From the IMG/VR virus record IMGVR_UViG_3300035199_000417, positions 1 to 64,000 of that record: DNA of 64,000 bases; one strand, written 5' to 3'. The position numbers and the translations under genes are program-made. The notes beneath the pieces were generated by a model. It was not told the origin of the DNA, made no database searches, and saw only the letters and a list, made by a program, of their open reading frames with translations. Source of the DNA: a virus. Below, in pieces: positions 49,101 to 55,944 of this stretch (its first letter is position 1; every line of letters starts with the position of its first letter).

Positions 49101-49677
49101 CGACGGCCAAACAAGATTCCAAGATCGTGGTAGAGTGGAGACGAGAACCGTATGGGTACTTATTACTATCGTCAATCAGGCCGGGAATGATCGAGTAGCG
49201 GTATCTCAGGGTGTGGGCGGCTGTCGGTGACGGGTATAACAGCACCTCATAAATCTGCTCAATTCCTTCGTTTGTTATCTTTGGCCTTACCGCACAGTAC
49301 GAGGGCTCGGTCGCAGTCTGCGCCAGGGTTCCCTGCACAGCGCGAAGCTCCTCTTCGGTCACCAGCTTGATAGGTGCCTGGGTTCCTGTATCAAAGGTAA
49401 AGCCATCGGAATAGAAACCGCCGAAATCCGTGGGGAGGTCATAGGTGCTGGTGTTGGCTGAAATGCCTAGTGTTGCACTTGGCTTCAAAAAGCTCCAAGA
49501 GTGGGCCTCGGCCCCCTGGGCCGGGGTGTACCAGTAGAAGTTACTGAGCCCTGTTATCAGGACATCTTGGACATTTCGAACTAGCTCGGGTTCCCATTGC
49601 TCTGGTTCCCGCGACTGGCCAATAAACCACCCAAGTTCCCGGCGTATGTCGTCATATGTTTTGCTAAGTTCTGACAT
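43183..49677 (-). CDS. nine-unit tandem adaptor/connector-like protein (2164 aa)
   Basis: One frame of 2164 codons made of nine consecutive homologous units of 235-243 residues. Each has an N-terminal helix with LxxRxG and a PGSWSHDE block, then GL-x-x-FYW and a HSWSFL-x-P strand, a DFGG turn, a YCAIRPK or YCSIRLK strand, a YPSPTAAHTL-x-Y hairpin, a P-x-GSR-x-HS-x-TILE helix, an EAEFQ helix and an IWP end. HDE-type anchors lie near 49586, 48859, 48154, 47447, 46730, 46019, 45314, 44609 and 43880. The first unit (QWEPELV) and last unit (GGWTHDE, FYYPMVLP) are most diverged. Size, gene position and the last unit resemble single-copy head-tail adaptor proteins of podoviruses (SU10-like), which is inference. 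The units fall into two subtypes plus the last one. Confidence 0.9.
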   Translation of the reverse strand: MSELSKTYDDIRRELGWFIGQSREPEQWEPELVRNVQDVLITGLSNFYWYTPAQGAEAHSWSFLKPSATLGISANTSTYDLPTDFGGFYSDGFTFDTGTQAPIKLVTEEELRAVQGTLAQTATEPSYCAVRPKITNEGIEQIYEVLLYPSPTAAHTLRYRYSIIPGLIDDSNKYPYGSRLHSTTILESCLAVAQRKFLETEEEGGVNHQAEFERCLASSISRDQEFSDGAEGANIWPIEDPQDDLTLDRSDLRQRLGNQLFNKPNPGSWSHDETKEVERVLVAGLSSFYWYTPPEGGETHTWSFLRPSASLSLVANTSTYDLPVDFGGLRLGGFTFESGTQAPIKLVSEGELRTLRGTLAESATEPSYCSIRLKEQSEGFQQIYEASFYPSPTAAHTLKYEYDVIPGFIDEQDIYPRGSRVHSDTILESCLAAGERSGGEPGAHEAEFQKKLMASIRRDGGIPTGETEHIWPTKPDDTGLSLNRLDLRQRIGERLFTKPNPGSWSHDESRKVEQALVAGLSSFYWHTPPEGGEQHSWSFLKPTAYCELIANTDTYALPADFGGIYSNGFTFETGNKTPVKLVTEEELRTIQSTLAQTATEPQYCAIRPKVTVDGFEQFYEAVFYPSPTAANTLRYRYSVIPGLIDDTDVFPYGSRLHSATILAACLAAADQIAGAPGPQEAEFQKALVASIYRDRGLSDEGNRAHIWPMDEMPTGLTLDRFRLRQRIGSLAFDKPSPGSWTHDEKSIVEQILVNGLSNFYWYTSPEGSDESHSWSFLKPAAKLSLLASTDTYDLPVDFGGLESGEFTFDSGTEAPVKLVSEEELRAIRGTLAQTASEPSYCAIRPKAVSEGFEQVHEVVFYPKPTAAHTLKYRYSVIPGFIDNDNVYPLGSRMYSMAILESCLASAQRELGLEGPVNHEAEFQKCLVASIRRDQKFLSIARTSRAWPIEDARTSLTFDRDSLLQRLGHHVFDKPNPGSWSHDEQRRLDQIMVAGLSRFYWFTPTEGTGEHDWSFLNPSKNLSIVSGASAYDLPADFGGLHSKEFTFDSGTQAPIRVVSESELQTLRGTLAQTATAPSYCAIRPKVTSAGSEQVYQAIFYPEPTASHTLRYRYSIIPNFIDSSNIYPYGSRLHSTTILEACLFSADEFLGEKGTHEAEFQKCLVSSILRDKKFSEGDTGAAGIWPIGPDTETLGIDRDGLLQRIGQQMFDLPNPGSWSHDERKQVDLALATGLNDFYWYTPPEGAEAHTWSFLRPSASLSVAADTSTYDLPTDFGGLRLGGFTFESGAQAPIKLVTEEELRTLRGTLSQSANEPSYCSIRLKEPSAGFQQIYEVSFYPSPTAAHTLKYEYDVIPDFIDKQDRFPRGSRLHSITILEACLAASEKILGESGAHEAEFRKHLIASIQRDVALPTGGDSHIWPIKPVDTGLSLNRADLQQRLGDRLFNKPNPGSWSHDEKRRVDLALATGLNNFYWYTSPEGGPSHSWSFLRPSASLSIVASTSTYDLPSDFGGLRLDGFTFTSGTQAPVKLVTERELRTLKGTLAQTAAEPSYCSIRLKEPSEGFQQIYEVSFYPSPTAGHTLKYEYDVIPGFINESDTFPRGSRLHSITILESCLAASDKMLGETGIHEAEFQKNLAASIQRDISLSDGDSGRVWPIEDPISDLAFDRAGLLKRLGHHVFGKPNSGSWSHDETSRLEQILITGLTNFYWYTPVKGAEGHSWSFLSPNASLVTAANTDTYDLPVDFGGLVSDTITFDSGTQAPIKLVTEEDLRSLRSTLAQTATEPSYCAIRPKVVSAGFQQIYEIVFYPKPTAAHTLRYQYDVIPGFINDENAYPYGSRLHSTTILESCLWAADRFLDKTGPHEAEFQRCLAASINRDSKFGDAALGAASGLYAAKIWPIEDTPEDLTLNRKGLLRRVGHAMYSKPNPGGWTHDEKSQIEQAVMDGLRRFYYPMVLPNEREMHRWSFLYPKQTFKCIADTYAYDLPDDFGTFNGPMHFAPGSAVLYPHVEEISESQIEQLRQAGDHTGRTRYFAIRPIIGGEFSGTRYEILLYPVPDQAYTLHYRYETNPRFIVQDQEHPLGGQPHTQTLLEACLMSADLFMKMPRSPHEMPYMQCLQASISYDRQLSSPDTLGRDYDGSDRPSDQFINDIHDADLNLVTYTGYSP

Positions 49678-49991
49678 CAGCTAAGGTTCCTCTTAACGTG
49701 AAATCCTTCAATCTCTGACTTAAATGTTCCAGTGGATAAGATTACCTGTGCCTGCATCTCCCAGTGGCCGACCTCATCCAGGTCACCGGCAACCGTCGTG
49801 TACTTAATCTTGCCATCAGTTCCAGAGGTGCCGCCGAACTCAGCAGTTTTAGTCACAACCTTGCCGCTAGGTTTCTTGAACGTAATGTATTTTTCGTTAG
49901 AACCGGCAGACTGCACATCCACCACACTGCCTCCATCCTTCATTGTGAGCATGAAGACCGTTCCAATATCGTCCTGATGTATTTCAGCCAT
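49677..49991 (-). CDS. small virion protein, BppU/Ig-like fold candidate (104 aa)
   Basis: The 104 residues read as an all-beta domain: DIGTVFMLTMKDGG, ITFKKPSGKVVTKTAEF, IKYTTVAGDLDEVGHWEMQAQV, FKSEIEGFHV. The T-x-x-G-D-x-D-x-x-G-x-W motif is typical of the N-terminal domain of BppU-like baseplate upper proteins and related fibre-attachment modules. It shares one base with the nine-unit gene and probably helps to attach fibres. Confidence 0.65.
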   Translation of the reverse strand: MAEIHQDDIGTVFMLTMKDGGSVVDVQSAGSNEKYITFKKPSGKVVTKTAEFGGTSGTDGKIKYTTVAGDLDEVGHWEMQAQVILSTGTFKSEIEGFHVKRNLS

Positions 49992-50006
49992 GTCTCTTCC
50001 CTCGGA

Positions 50007-50282
50007 TCATCCGTCTGTCACCCTGTTCACCCCCTGGCTAAACGAGGCATCTGTCTCCAGGGAGGCGCTCATATCTGCACACTTTGACGATGAAACACCC
50101 ATGTTCACGTCCACCGCAAAGGACTTGGTCATTTCCATGGTGGAGCAAAGGAGTGTGCCGATAGAGACATCAAAGTCGATAACCTCTTCGGTTGCTACCA
50201 CCTGTAATTGAAGAAGCAGTTCGCTGCCATCTTGCAGCAGCAAGGAGCCTGTTCCATCCTGTAATAGAATCCCGTCAGCCAT
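50007..50282 (-). CDS. small virion protein with LLQDG repeats (91 aa)
   Basis: From the ATG at 50282, the protein begins ADGILLQDGTGSLLLQDGSE and LLLQ, a short repeat seen at the start of many phage structural proteins, followed by two or three Ser/Ala/Val-rich strands with alternating pattern (FDVSIGTLLCSTMEMTK). It is beta-rich and appears to be a minor virion or fibre-associated protein. Confidence 0.6.
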   Translation of the reverse strand: MADGILLQDGTGSLLLQDGSELLLQLQVVATEEVIDFDVSIGTLLCSTMEMTKSFAVDVNMGVSSSKCADMSASLETDASFSQGVNRVTDG

Positions 50283-50303
50283 CACTAAACATCCTGGTCT
50301 TCG

Positions 50304-51596
50304 TCAGATTACTTCTTCAATTTCAAATGAGGAGAAAAGATAAGGAGTGGCTGCGTCGTAGTAAACATTTCTAGCCATGCCATACGAGTGGTAGCCGTAA
50401 AGGTCGATATAATCGCCGTCGCTCAAGCTAAGTAATGTCGTTCCAGCGTTGTGACTCCAGGCATCGGCGTGACGGCGAGTTAGCTCTACTATGTTGCTGC
50501 CGTTCTTGTAAAGGTATGAAATCTGGATGCCATACGTTACGTTTTCCCAAATTAAATTTGCTCCAACACGATAATGACCATCTCGGCGCACAGTAAATGT
50601 AGACGATGCCGCTATGTCGCCAACATCGTACACCTCAGTGCCGGTGGTTATCTTCGCAGTTGTCGCAGTGTTAACTGACTGCGCTGCGGCATTCTTCATT
50701 TGCGCCTTGCACGGTATGCGGCCATCATGGTCAACAATCCAGGTAGTGTTCGCAACAACGCATCGCAGCTTGATATATTCGCCAGTGATAAACAGACGCA
50801 GGCTTCCGGTGCTGTGACCCGAAATGGAATCGCCGCCTGCCGCCGCAACAATAAGATCGTAGGTGTCATCGCCGGTAGTAACAGCAATTTCAATGACATC
50901 GCCCACCGCACAGGTTCCAGGCGTGGTATATGTACGGGTAGCACCGAAACCGGCAGTGCTGCCGAAGTAGGTCGTCTTAACTGCCATCGTTACGTTAGCA
51001 TCGGAAATTGCGGTATAGGTCAGCGATGAGCCGCCTGCGGAGGCTATCGTGACAGTATCACTGCCTGCCGTTGTCGTGATTGTTACGTTTGCACCAGCAG
51101 CAAGGGTGAGCGTATCGGTAGCAGAATCAGCGACAACATTGTCCTGGCCCGATACGGCTATCGTTTTGAATATGTTGTTATTGCTATTTAGCAACGTGGA
51201 AATACTGGTCAATCCGGTTCCACCGTATCCAGCGGCAACAGTAGTTCCTTGCCAGACTCCAGTTGCAATCGTGCCAACGGCGGTAATCTGTGTTTGGGAG
51301 GCATTAACGGCCAGCACAGAACTTGTTGCAGTAAGGCCAGTACCGGCAAACAGGGTAGCCAAGTCGTGTACGGCTTCCTTTGAGTGTGTGCCGGTTGCCC
51401 CTCCGTCCAAGAAAAGAATATAGTCACCGTTAGCAATGGCAGCTTCGGGCGCTCCGGTCATACAGTTCCCCCAGGTGATATACCTGGACGAACCGCTGGC
51501 GTGATCCGTCGTAGTGGAAACGTCAACGGCGTACAGAACGTCAGCGGCATCTAACGCTGTGATCGCAGTCAGGGCAGGTAGTCTTGTGTCTGCCAT
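50304..51596 (-). CDS. tail or head fibre protein with C1q-like tip (430 aa)
   Basis: A 430-residue Thr/Ala/Gly-rich protein. The N-terminus (DTRLPALTAITALDAADVLY) is typical of phage fibre attachment regions. The middle has LAAGANVTITTTAGSDTVTI and GGTGLTSI repeats, the hallmark of beta-helical fibre shafts. The C-terminal 130 residues form a C1q/TNF-like jelly roll (FTVRRDGHYRVGANLIW, IQISYLYKNGSNIVEL, LSLSDGDYIDLYGYHS). It likely binds host receptors or decorates the head. Confidence 0.8.
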   Translation of the reverse strand: MADTRLPALTAITALDAADVLYAVDVSTTTDHASGSSRYITWGNCMTGAPEAAIANGDYILFLDGGATGTHSKEAVHDLATLFAGTGLTATSSVLAVNASQTQITAVGTIATGVWQGTTVAAGYGGTGLTSISTLLNSNNNIFKTIAVSGQDNVVADSATDTLTLAAGANVTITTTAGSDTVTIASAGGSSLTYTAISDANVTMAVKTTYFGSTAGFGATRTYTTPGTCAVGDVIEIAVTTGDDTYDLIVAAAGGDSISGHSTGSLRLFITGEYIKLRCVVANTTWIVDHDGRIPCKAQMKNAAAQSVNTATTAKITTGTEVYDVGDIAASSTFTVRRDGHYRVGANLIWENVTYGIQISYLYKNGSNIVELTRRHADAWSHNAGTTLLSLSDGDYIDLYGYHSYGMARNVYYDAATPYLFSSFEIEEVI

Positions 51597-51608
51597 TTTA
51601 TACCAGCC

Positions 51609-52388
51609 CTATTGAATAGCCCCGATGTCAGCGACAGTGATCTGGTCTTCGTAATATTCCGCTGGGCCGCTCTCCCCCTCGGGGGTCGCCATGATTTTTG
51701 TTACCTCTATGTCCTCGTCGGAACCATCCGGGCTAATCTTTACGGTCGTCATGCCGACATAGTTGCCGGTCACAATCTCGCCGTCCTCGCCCTCGATGTA
51801 TACCTCTTCGCCCTTACTGATCCTCGACCAATCAACATTGTTATCGAGGTCAATCGTCTCTGGTTCCGCTGGCTCTTCGTAGTCATCCGGTTCATCGTCG
51901 GTGGGATAGTAATTCTTCTCGGCTTCTTCAAACGATGCCGCCAACGGGGAGATGTCCTCTAGTCGTGGATTAGTGGCCTGCTCAAACGGATCAGACTCCA
52001 CTATCCTGACCAAATCCGATGTCGTGCGAGTTAACTCGACGATGTGGCCCGGCTCATTGGTCATCTCAATGGCAATCGTTCCACCGGCTACCTTGCCTCT
52101 GTATCTGGCAGGTTGCCACTCACCGTACATCATCACCTCAACCTTAGCCGAGCCGTCCTCCGGTAACGATGACCAGTCCGCAGTCATGGTGACCTTTTTC
52201 GGAGGCTTCCCCCGGAAGGGGATGCTCAGACGGGCTACCATCTGGATTAGGTGGTCGTAGCCAATAGGCCCCGTCTGGAACATATGGCGAGCCCTCACTA
52301 GCTTGAAGTATTCCTCAGACACCTCGGAAGAAGGGGGGTGCCCCGTTATCTTGACGTACTGCTCGAAGTCTGTCGGGTGAAACTCCAT
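51609..52388 (-). CDS. hypothetical protein with two SH3-like segments (259 aa)
   Basis: The N-terminal 65 residues are helical (DFEQYVKITGHPPSSEVSE). A first beta segment (about residues 80-115, around AKVEVMMYGEWQPARYRG) and a second one (about 190-235, around GEEVYIEGEDGEIVTGNYVG) resemble small SH3-like barrels. They are separated by a very acidic linker (DDEPDDYEEPAEPE). The linker and folded ends suggest a virion assembly or head-associated factor. No family is assigned. It ends 12 bases before the fibre gene. Confidence 0.65.
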   Translation of the reverse strand: MEFHPTDFEQYVKITGHPPSSEVSEEYFKLVRARHMFQTGPIGYDHLIQMVARLSIPFRGKPPKKVTMTADWSSLPEDGSAKVEVMMYGEWQPARYRGKVAGGTIAIEMTNEPGHIVELTRTTSDLVRIVESDPFEQATNPRLEDISPLAASFEEAEKNYYPTDDEPDDYEEPAEPETIDLDNNVDWSRISKGEEVYIEGEDGEIVTGNYVGMTTVKISPDGSDEDIEVTKIMATPEGESGPAEYYEDQITVADIGAIQ

Positions 52389-52428
52389 TTGTTGCTCCTT
52401 GCGCGCTATCGGCTGATGTCATTTGCCA

Positions 52429-52764
52429 CTACAACGGTTTGGCGTGGCCGTCCTTAATCATTTGTTGATTGAGATCGGTTCCGTCTTTCCCGATGAGAGT
52501 GGCCAGGATTCGACCGTACTTTCCAGTCTTGTCCTTTATAGTCTTAACTATAACAGGCGCATGTTCTTGCAACAACACTTCCATGTGCTTGGTTGCTTCC
52601 CATCCCTTGAGCTTTTCCTCCTTGGTTCCACCACGCTTCTCTGGTGCGTTGATAGCATAAAGACGGAGGGTGTGGACTACTGAGATGTGGAACCCCAGGT
52701 CGATCTGGACGACAACCGTGTCACCGTCAATTACCCGAAGTATTTCGGCCCTATATTCGAACAC
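52429..52764 (-). CDS. staphylococcal nuclease (SNase/thermonuclease) family protein
   Basis: The 111-residue product carries SNase motifs: VIDGDTVVVQ (the acidic calcium-binding pair), LRLYAINAPE (arginine and Glu), and KYGRILATLI followed by LNQQMIKDGHAK. It is short, about the size of the bare OB-fold core, and lacks a signal peptide. The start is a GTG with TAGGA upstream. The gene lies inside the virion module, isolated from the decoration gene upstream by a terminator, so it may have its own promoter or depend on read-through. It may degrade host DNA or RNA, or be packaged. Confidence 0.85.
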   Translation of the reverse strand: MFEYRAEILRVIDGDTVVVQIDLGFHISVVHTLRLYAINAPEKRGGTKEEKLKGWEATKHMEVLLQEHAPVIVKTIKDKTGKYGRILATLIGKDGTDLNQQMIKDGHAKPL

Positions 52765-52779
52765 ATATGTGTTCCTATT

Positions 52780-52813
52780 AAAAAGGGGAGAGGTCTCGTC
52801 AGACCATCTCCCC
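52780..52813 (-). terminator. rho-independent terminator upstream of the SNase gene
   Basis: On the minus strand a 12-bp stem with one bulged base (52785-52796 with 52801-52813, loop of four) is followed by five T residues (52784-52780). It follows the decoration gene at 52857 and precedes the SNase start at 52764. Confidence 0.8.
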
Positions 52814-52856
52814 GGCGCAATTAACCGGGATCAGCGTAAACCCGGCGCAACATAAT

Positions 52857-53708
52857 CTAGTCGATTAACTGAGCGTAGGCCCACCAGTCGATATCCAGGG
52901 TTTTATTAGCAGTCACGGTTTTGAGGGTAGCGTTAAACGCCAATTCCTCTCCACTGGGAAACGTAGCCGCATCAACCTGGGTATCAGTGCCGTATGTTGC
53001 ATTCTCGGCATTGTCAACATACAGAGAAAGTCGCCTCTCGGGGGGGGCGTCGGGATCGAAAAGAAACCCAATCTTATACCAAGTGTCGGCCACTATGGTC
53101 TGAATCGCCGCCTTCAAAACCTGGGCCGTCTGCCCCTCTTTCTCGTAAACAAAGTCCAACGCCGTAGGCCCACCAGCATCAACATGAAATCCAAGGAAAT
53201 CCTTGTCAGCCAAATTCCCATCAGTATCCGACAGAGTGTTGTTGGCGTCCAACGCCTCTTCAGATAGCCCAATAAAAGCCATCGCACCGGAGACTTGGCC
53301 GAATCTCACCCTGGCCTCAAAGGCTGTGAGATAAGAAGAGCCGTCATCGGGATGGGTTACCGCCCCAAGCGTTCCAATACCTCCACCTGACGTAATTGTA
53401 GCCTGATGATGAGCAGTGGTATTGGTAGCCAACTGAATGACCCCGCCGTGTTCCGTAGGCAGAGGATTGATACTTGCATCATTCGTCGTCGTGTCCGTCC
53501 AGCAGCCGTAGCCGCCAACGGTAAGCGAATCGGCAGTACCTGGATTGCCTTCAAAGTTCGTGAAGTCGTCACCAACCAGAACGAGCCTTTTGGTTCCGTC
53601 AGAGGCCATCACTGAGCCAGAAACTCGGCTCCAAAGACGAGGGGAAAGACCAGTCGTGTTCTGGCCTACATGATTAGTAAACAAATTGTGCGGTAAGAAA
53701 CCAAACAT
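52857..53708 (-). CDS. concanavalin A-like head decoration or fibre protein (283 aa)
   Basis: A 283-residue beta-sandwich candidate: FTNFEGNPGTADSL near the start, ATNTTAHHQATITSGGG, FEARVRFGQVSGAMAFIGLSE and TWYKIGFLFDPDAPPERRLSLYVDN form the usual LamG/ConA-like strand order. It starts with GGAGGA upstream and sits directly after the major capsid gene, where head decoration or head fibre proteins usually are. Carbohydrate binding is possible but not shown. The hairpin at 53748-53779 separates it from the capsid gene. Confidence 0.7.
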   Translation of the reverse strand: MFGFLPHNLFTNHVGQNTTGLSPRLWSRVSGSVMASDGTKRLVLVGDDFTNFEGNPGTADSLTVGGYGCWTDTTTNDASINPLPTEHGGVIQLATNTTAHHQATITSGGGIGTLGAVTHPDDGSSYLTAFEARVRFGQVSGAMAFIGLSEEALDANNTLSDTDGNLADKDFLGFHVDAGGPTALDFVYEKEGQTAQVLKAAIQTIVADTWYKIGFLFDPDAPPERRLSLYVDNAENATYGTDTQVDAATFPSGEELAFNATLKTVTANKTLDIDWWAYAQLID

Positions 53709-53747
53709 AGTCTGAACTCCTCCTAAACCACGGAGTTAAAAGTAAAT

Positions 53748-53779
53748 GCTAGGGGCTAGCGAATTTGCTAACCCCTAGC
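53748..53779 (-). terminator. hairpin between capsid and decoration genes (attenuator-like)
   Basis: A 13-bp stem with one mismatch (53748-53760 with 53767-53779) and a 6-base loop. On the minus strand it is followed by ATTTACTTTTAA, a weak T-rich tract. It lies right after the major capsid gene and would favour capsid over downstream expression by partial termination or mRNA protection. Confidence 0.55.
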
Positions 53780-53794
53780 GGTTATTGGTTACTG

Positions 53795-54829
53795 TTACTT
53801 GGACCCAACCCACATGGCTCGGCGGTTGTAACAACAATATTGCATCCAGTTATCAATATGAACTTCCCGAACCGTGTGCTGCCGGGCTGCGGGCTTCGGC
53901 GGGTTACGCCGCATGTTCGCGCCTTTCTTCACAACCGGACGGAAGTATTTCCAGTTAACCCCGTACAAGGGATCGTCGGTATCGTTAGATTCCAGATACG
54001 GAACCCACTTAATCGGCACACCACCAATGACCACACTGTTGATGTACTTCGCCACGTCGGCACCGAGATTGTCGTTGCGAGTTTCCGCAAGACGTTCCAG
54101 CGGTTCCTGCACTCGGTAGGTCGTGTAGATGGCGTGAGAAGGACTAGCGTAGCCCAACTCGGGGTGGGGGACAGGCGGCGTAAAGTTAGTGAACGCCAGG
54201 GATTTCTTGACCTTTTTGATAAGATCGTCGGACGCTATGGCGCTATACTGGAACGTCCAATTACTGAATCGCGGAAATGTCACACTACTAACATTTGCAC
54301 AACCAGTAGAGTGAGTAGACGGGTTTCCGCCGTTGAATGCACCACCAGGAGTGGAGGTGTTCTTCTGAAGCCAGAAGGGAACGCCCATGGGACGAGTGTC
54401 GGTAGTGGACGTAGGAGCCGTCCAAAGATTCTCTTCATTCAACTCTGCCATATCGGACAGAGCGTCATGCTCGCGAATCTTGAGTTCCTTGATGATCGTC
54501 TCACGATCACTCTGGAACAAGTCCTCGTAGATGTCGTAGCTGAAGTTCGTAGTCTGCATCGCCCACGGCACACTGGCGGTGGTCGTCACATCCTCGACCT
54601 TGGTGATGTCCTGGGCATACATCCCCGTATTACGGGAGTTGCCGGTGTTCTTGTGCTTGATACGGAAGGAAATATCCTTACCGCCGCGCTCCTGCACGTT
54701 CTTCTCGGTGATGATGCCAGACGCAACATACTCCTGATGCTCCAGGCTGATGTCCGTCCACTTGTGCTTCTTAAATAACGAGAGTGTTAGATTGACAAAG
54801 TCGTCAATTTGAAGGGGTGTCAGTGCCAT
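53795..54829 (-). CDS. major capsid protein
   Basis: A 344-residue protein starting after GGAGGCTTACA. It is located after portal and scaffold genes and before decoration genes, the standard head order. Residues 60-110 include KNTGNSRNTGMYAQDI and an SVPWAMQTTNFSYDIYE segment (E-loop and spine-helix region). The middle contains NLWTAPTSTTDTRPMGVPFW, which is similar to known coat proteins of environmental podoviruses. The C-terminal half (VQEPLERLAETRNDNLGADVAKY) would form the P- and A-domain helices of the HK97 fold. The last 60 residues are basic and aromatic, including a QYCCYNRRAMW motif. Assignment rests mostly on context and this pattern. Confidence 0.85.
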   Translation of the reverse strand: MALTPLQIDDFVNLTLSLFKKHKWTDISLEHQEYVASGIITEKNVQERGGKDISFRIKHKNTGNSRNTGMYAQDITKVEDVTTTASVPWAMQTTNFSYDIYEDLFQSDRETIIKELKIREHDALSDMAELNEENLWTAPTSTTDTRPMGVPFWLQKNTSTPGGAFNGGNPSTHSTGCANVSSVTFPRFSNWTFQYSAIASDDLIKKVKKSLAFTNFTPPVPHPELGYASPSHAIYTTYRVQEPLERLAETRNDNLGADVAKYINSVVIGGVPIKWVPYLESNDTDDPLYGVNWKYFRPVVKKGANMRRNPPKPAARQHTVREVHIDNWMQYCCYNRRAMWVGSK

Positions 54830-54916
54830 TGTAAGCCTCCATGCTTAAGTAATTGACCCACTTCCTTATGGGCCAGGAATTTCGTGTAGTGTCATCGCCT
54901 ACACGGCGACGACTGG

Positions 54917-55507
54917 TTATTTACCCTTACCCTTTTGTCTTTGTAATTTTGCCATTCTGGCGTCCCTCTCCATATTCGCCTCTCTTCTGGCTCGTTGGGC
55001 GTCCCCATAGGCTGACGGGCCCAATCCACCCGGAATAATATTTGGTGTCTCCTTACGCTTCTTGGCGGGGGCCTTTGGCGTCGGAGGAGTTTCAGGAGTT
55101 CGAGGAGTTCGAGGAGCCCCAGGCCGCGTTACGTTGGTTATGTTGATATTGGTCCGGGAACCACCTACGCGACCGCCCTTCTTCTTTTTCCTCTTCGGTG
55201 GTTGCAGGTCTGCGATTATGGGCCCGCCAGACTGATTTCCGCCACCGAACTTCGGCGGCTTAGTCGTCGGCTTGGGCTTACTCTTCGGCGGGCTGGGCTT
55301 AACCGCTTCTCTATGTAGCTCATCCGCTGCGCGTTCAGTCCCCGTCTTATCAGACCTCTCCTTTTTATCGGTAATCTTCGGGTGCTTCCGTTCTAATATG
55401 TTTCGAATTTCGCTGCGAGTCTTCTCCTCATTCGTCGGCTTCTTCTTATTGAAATTACCGCCCATTTTCGGGGATGACTTGTAGTAACCTTCAGTCGGAG
55501 TCGGCAT
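54917..55507 (-). CDS. basic, proline-rich virion-module protein (196 aa)
   Basis: A 196-residue Lys/Pro/Gly-rich protein. The N-terminus has NFNKKKPTNEEKTRSEIR, a disordered PSPPKSKPKPTTKPPKF tract follows and the C-terminus is a helix of RREANMERDARMAKLQRQKG type. There is no hydrophobic core of any length. It lies between scaffold and capsid genes. It may be an assembly factor, DNA-binding head protein or disordered scaffold partner. Confidence 0.6.
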   Translation of the reverse strand: MPTPTEGYYKSSPKMGGNFNKKKPTNEEKTRSEIRNILERKHPKITDKKERSDKTGTERAADELHREAVKPSPPKSKPKPTTKPPKFGGGNQSGGPIIADLQPPKRKKKKGGRVGGSRTNINITNVTRPGAPRTPRTPETPPTPKAPAKKRKETPNIIPGGLGPSAYGDAQRARREANMERDARMAKLQRQKGKGK

Positions 55508-55519
55508 AGCTACACTTTC

Positions 55520-55933
55520 CTATCGTTGACCTGGGTTCATCCTTAAGGTATTTAATTGCCGCTGGGCATTCGTTTGAGTTGATTGTAAAGCCGTGCGCAA
55601 CTGGGCCCGAGTTACTTTTTGGCGCGCTATCCGTTGGGCTAGGCTCTTTTTGGATTTCCTTCCCCCTCCTTTTGCGCCAAGTCGGCCTAGAATGGCATCA
55701 CGATTCGCAACATACCCTGGGATGGAGTGGGGACTCTGATAACTCGATGGCGATCCTGTAACATTGCCCCCACTGATTATCTGCGATTGGCGCGATTCGG
55801 GCGACTCGTCCATTGGCGTTTGCGGTCTCTTTTGTATTTGCCGATTCCCTCCGCCGAAGAACGACAGGCCCATCATGGCTCTACGCCTCTTCTCATTCCG
55901 ATATTGGAGTACCTGACGATCTAAGAGTCCCAT
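55520..55933 (-). CDS. basic hypothetical protein (137 aa)
   Basis: From the ATG at 55933 the protein reads GLLDRQVLQYRNEKRRRAMMG and then a Gln/Ser-rich disordered part; the C-terminus is basic and helical (KSKKSLAQRIARQKVTRAQL). It overlaps nothing and follows the scaffold gene by 11 bases. Longer in-frame starts would lie in the scaffold coding region. The basic disordered character matches its neighbour downstream. No family is recognised. Confidence 0.55.
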   Translation of the reverse strand: MGLLDRQVLQYRNEKRRRAMMGLSFFGGGNRQIQKRPQTPMDESPESRQSQIISGGNVTGSPSSYQSPHSIPGYVANRDAILGRLGAKGGGRKSKKSLAQRIARQKVTRAQLRTALQSTQTNAQRQLNTLRMNPGQR

Positions 55934-55944
55934 TGCTATTCGCT

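Noticed and set aside
43183-49677. CRISPR-like or transposon repeat array suggested by the regularly recurring sequence
   Set aside because: The roughly 710-base periodicity is fully explained by a continuous coding frame with nine homologous protein units. Repeats are diverged and there are no spacers or terminal inverted repeats.
53765-54778. A 337-codon plus-strand frame opposite the major capsid gene
   Set aside because: It has no ribosome binding site and its translation is low-complexity for a real protein of that size. The minus-strand capsid frame has start, context and family pattern. The long antisense frame is a by-product of codon bias.
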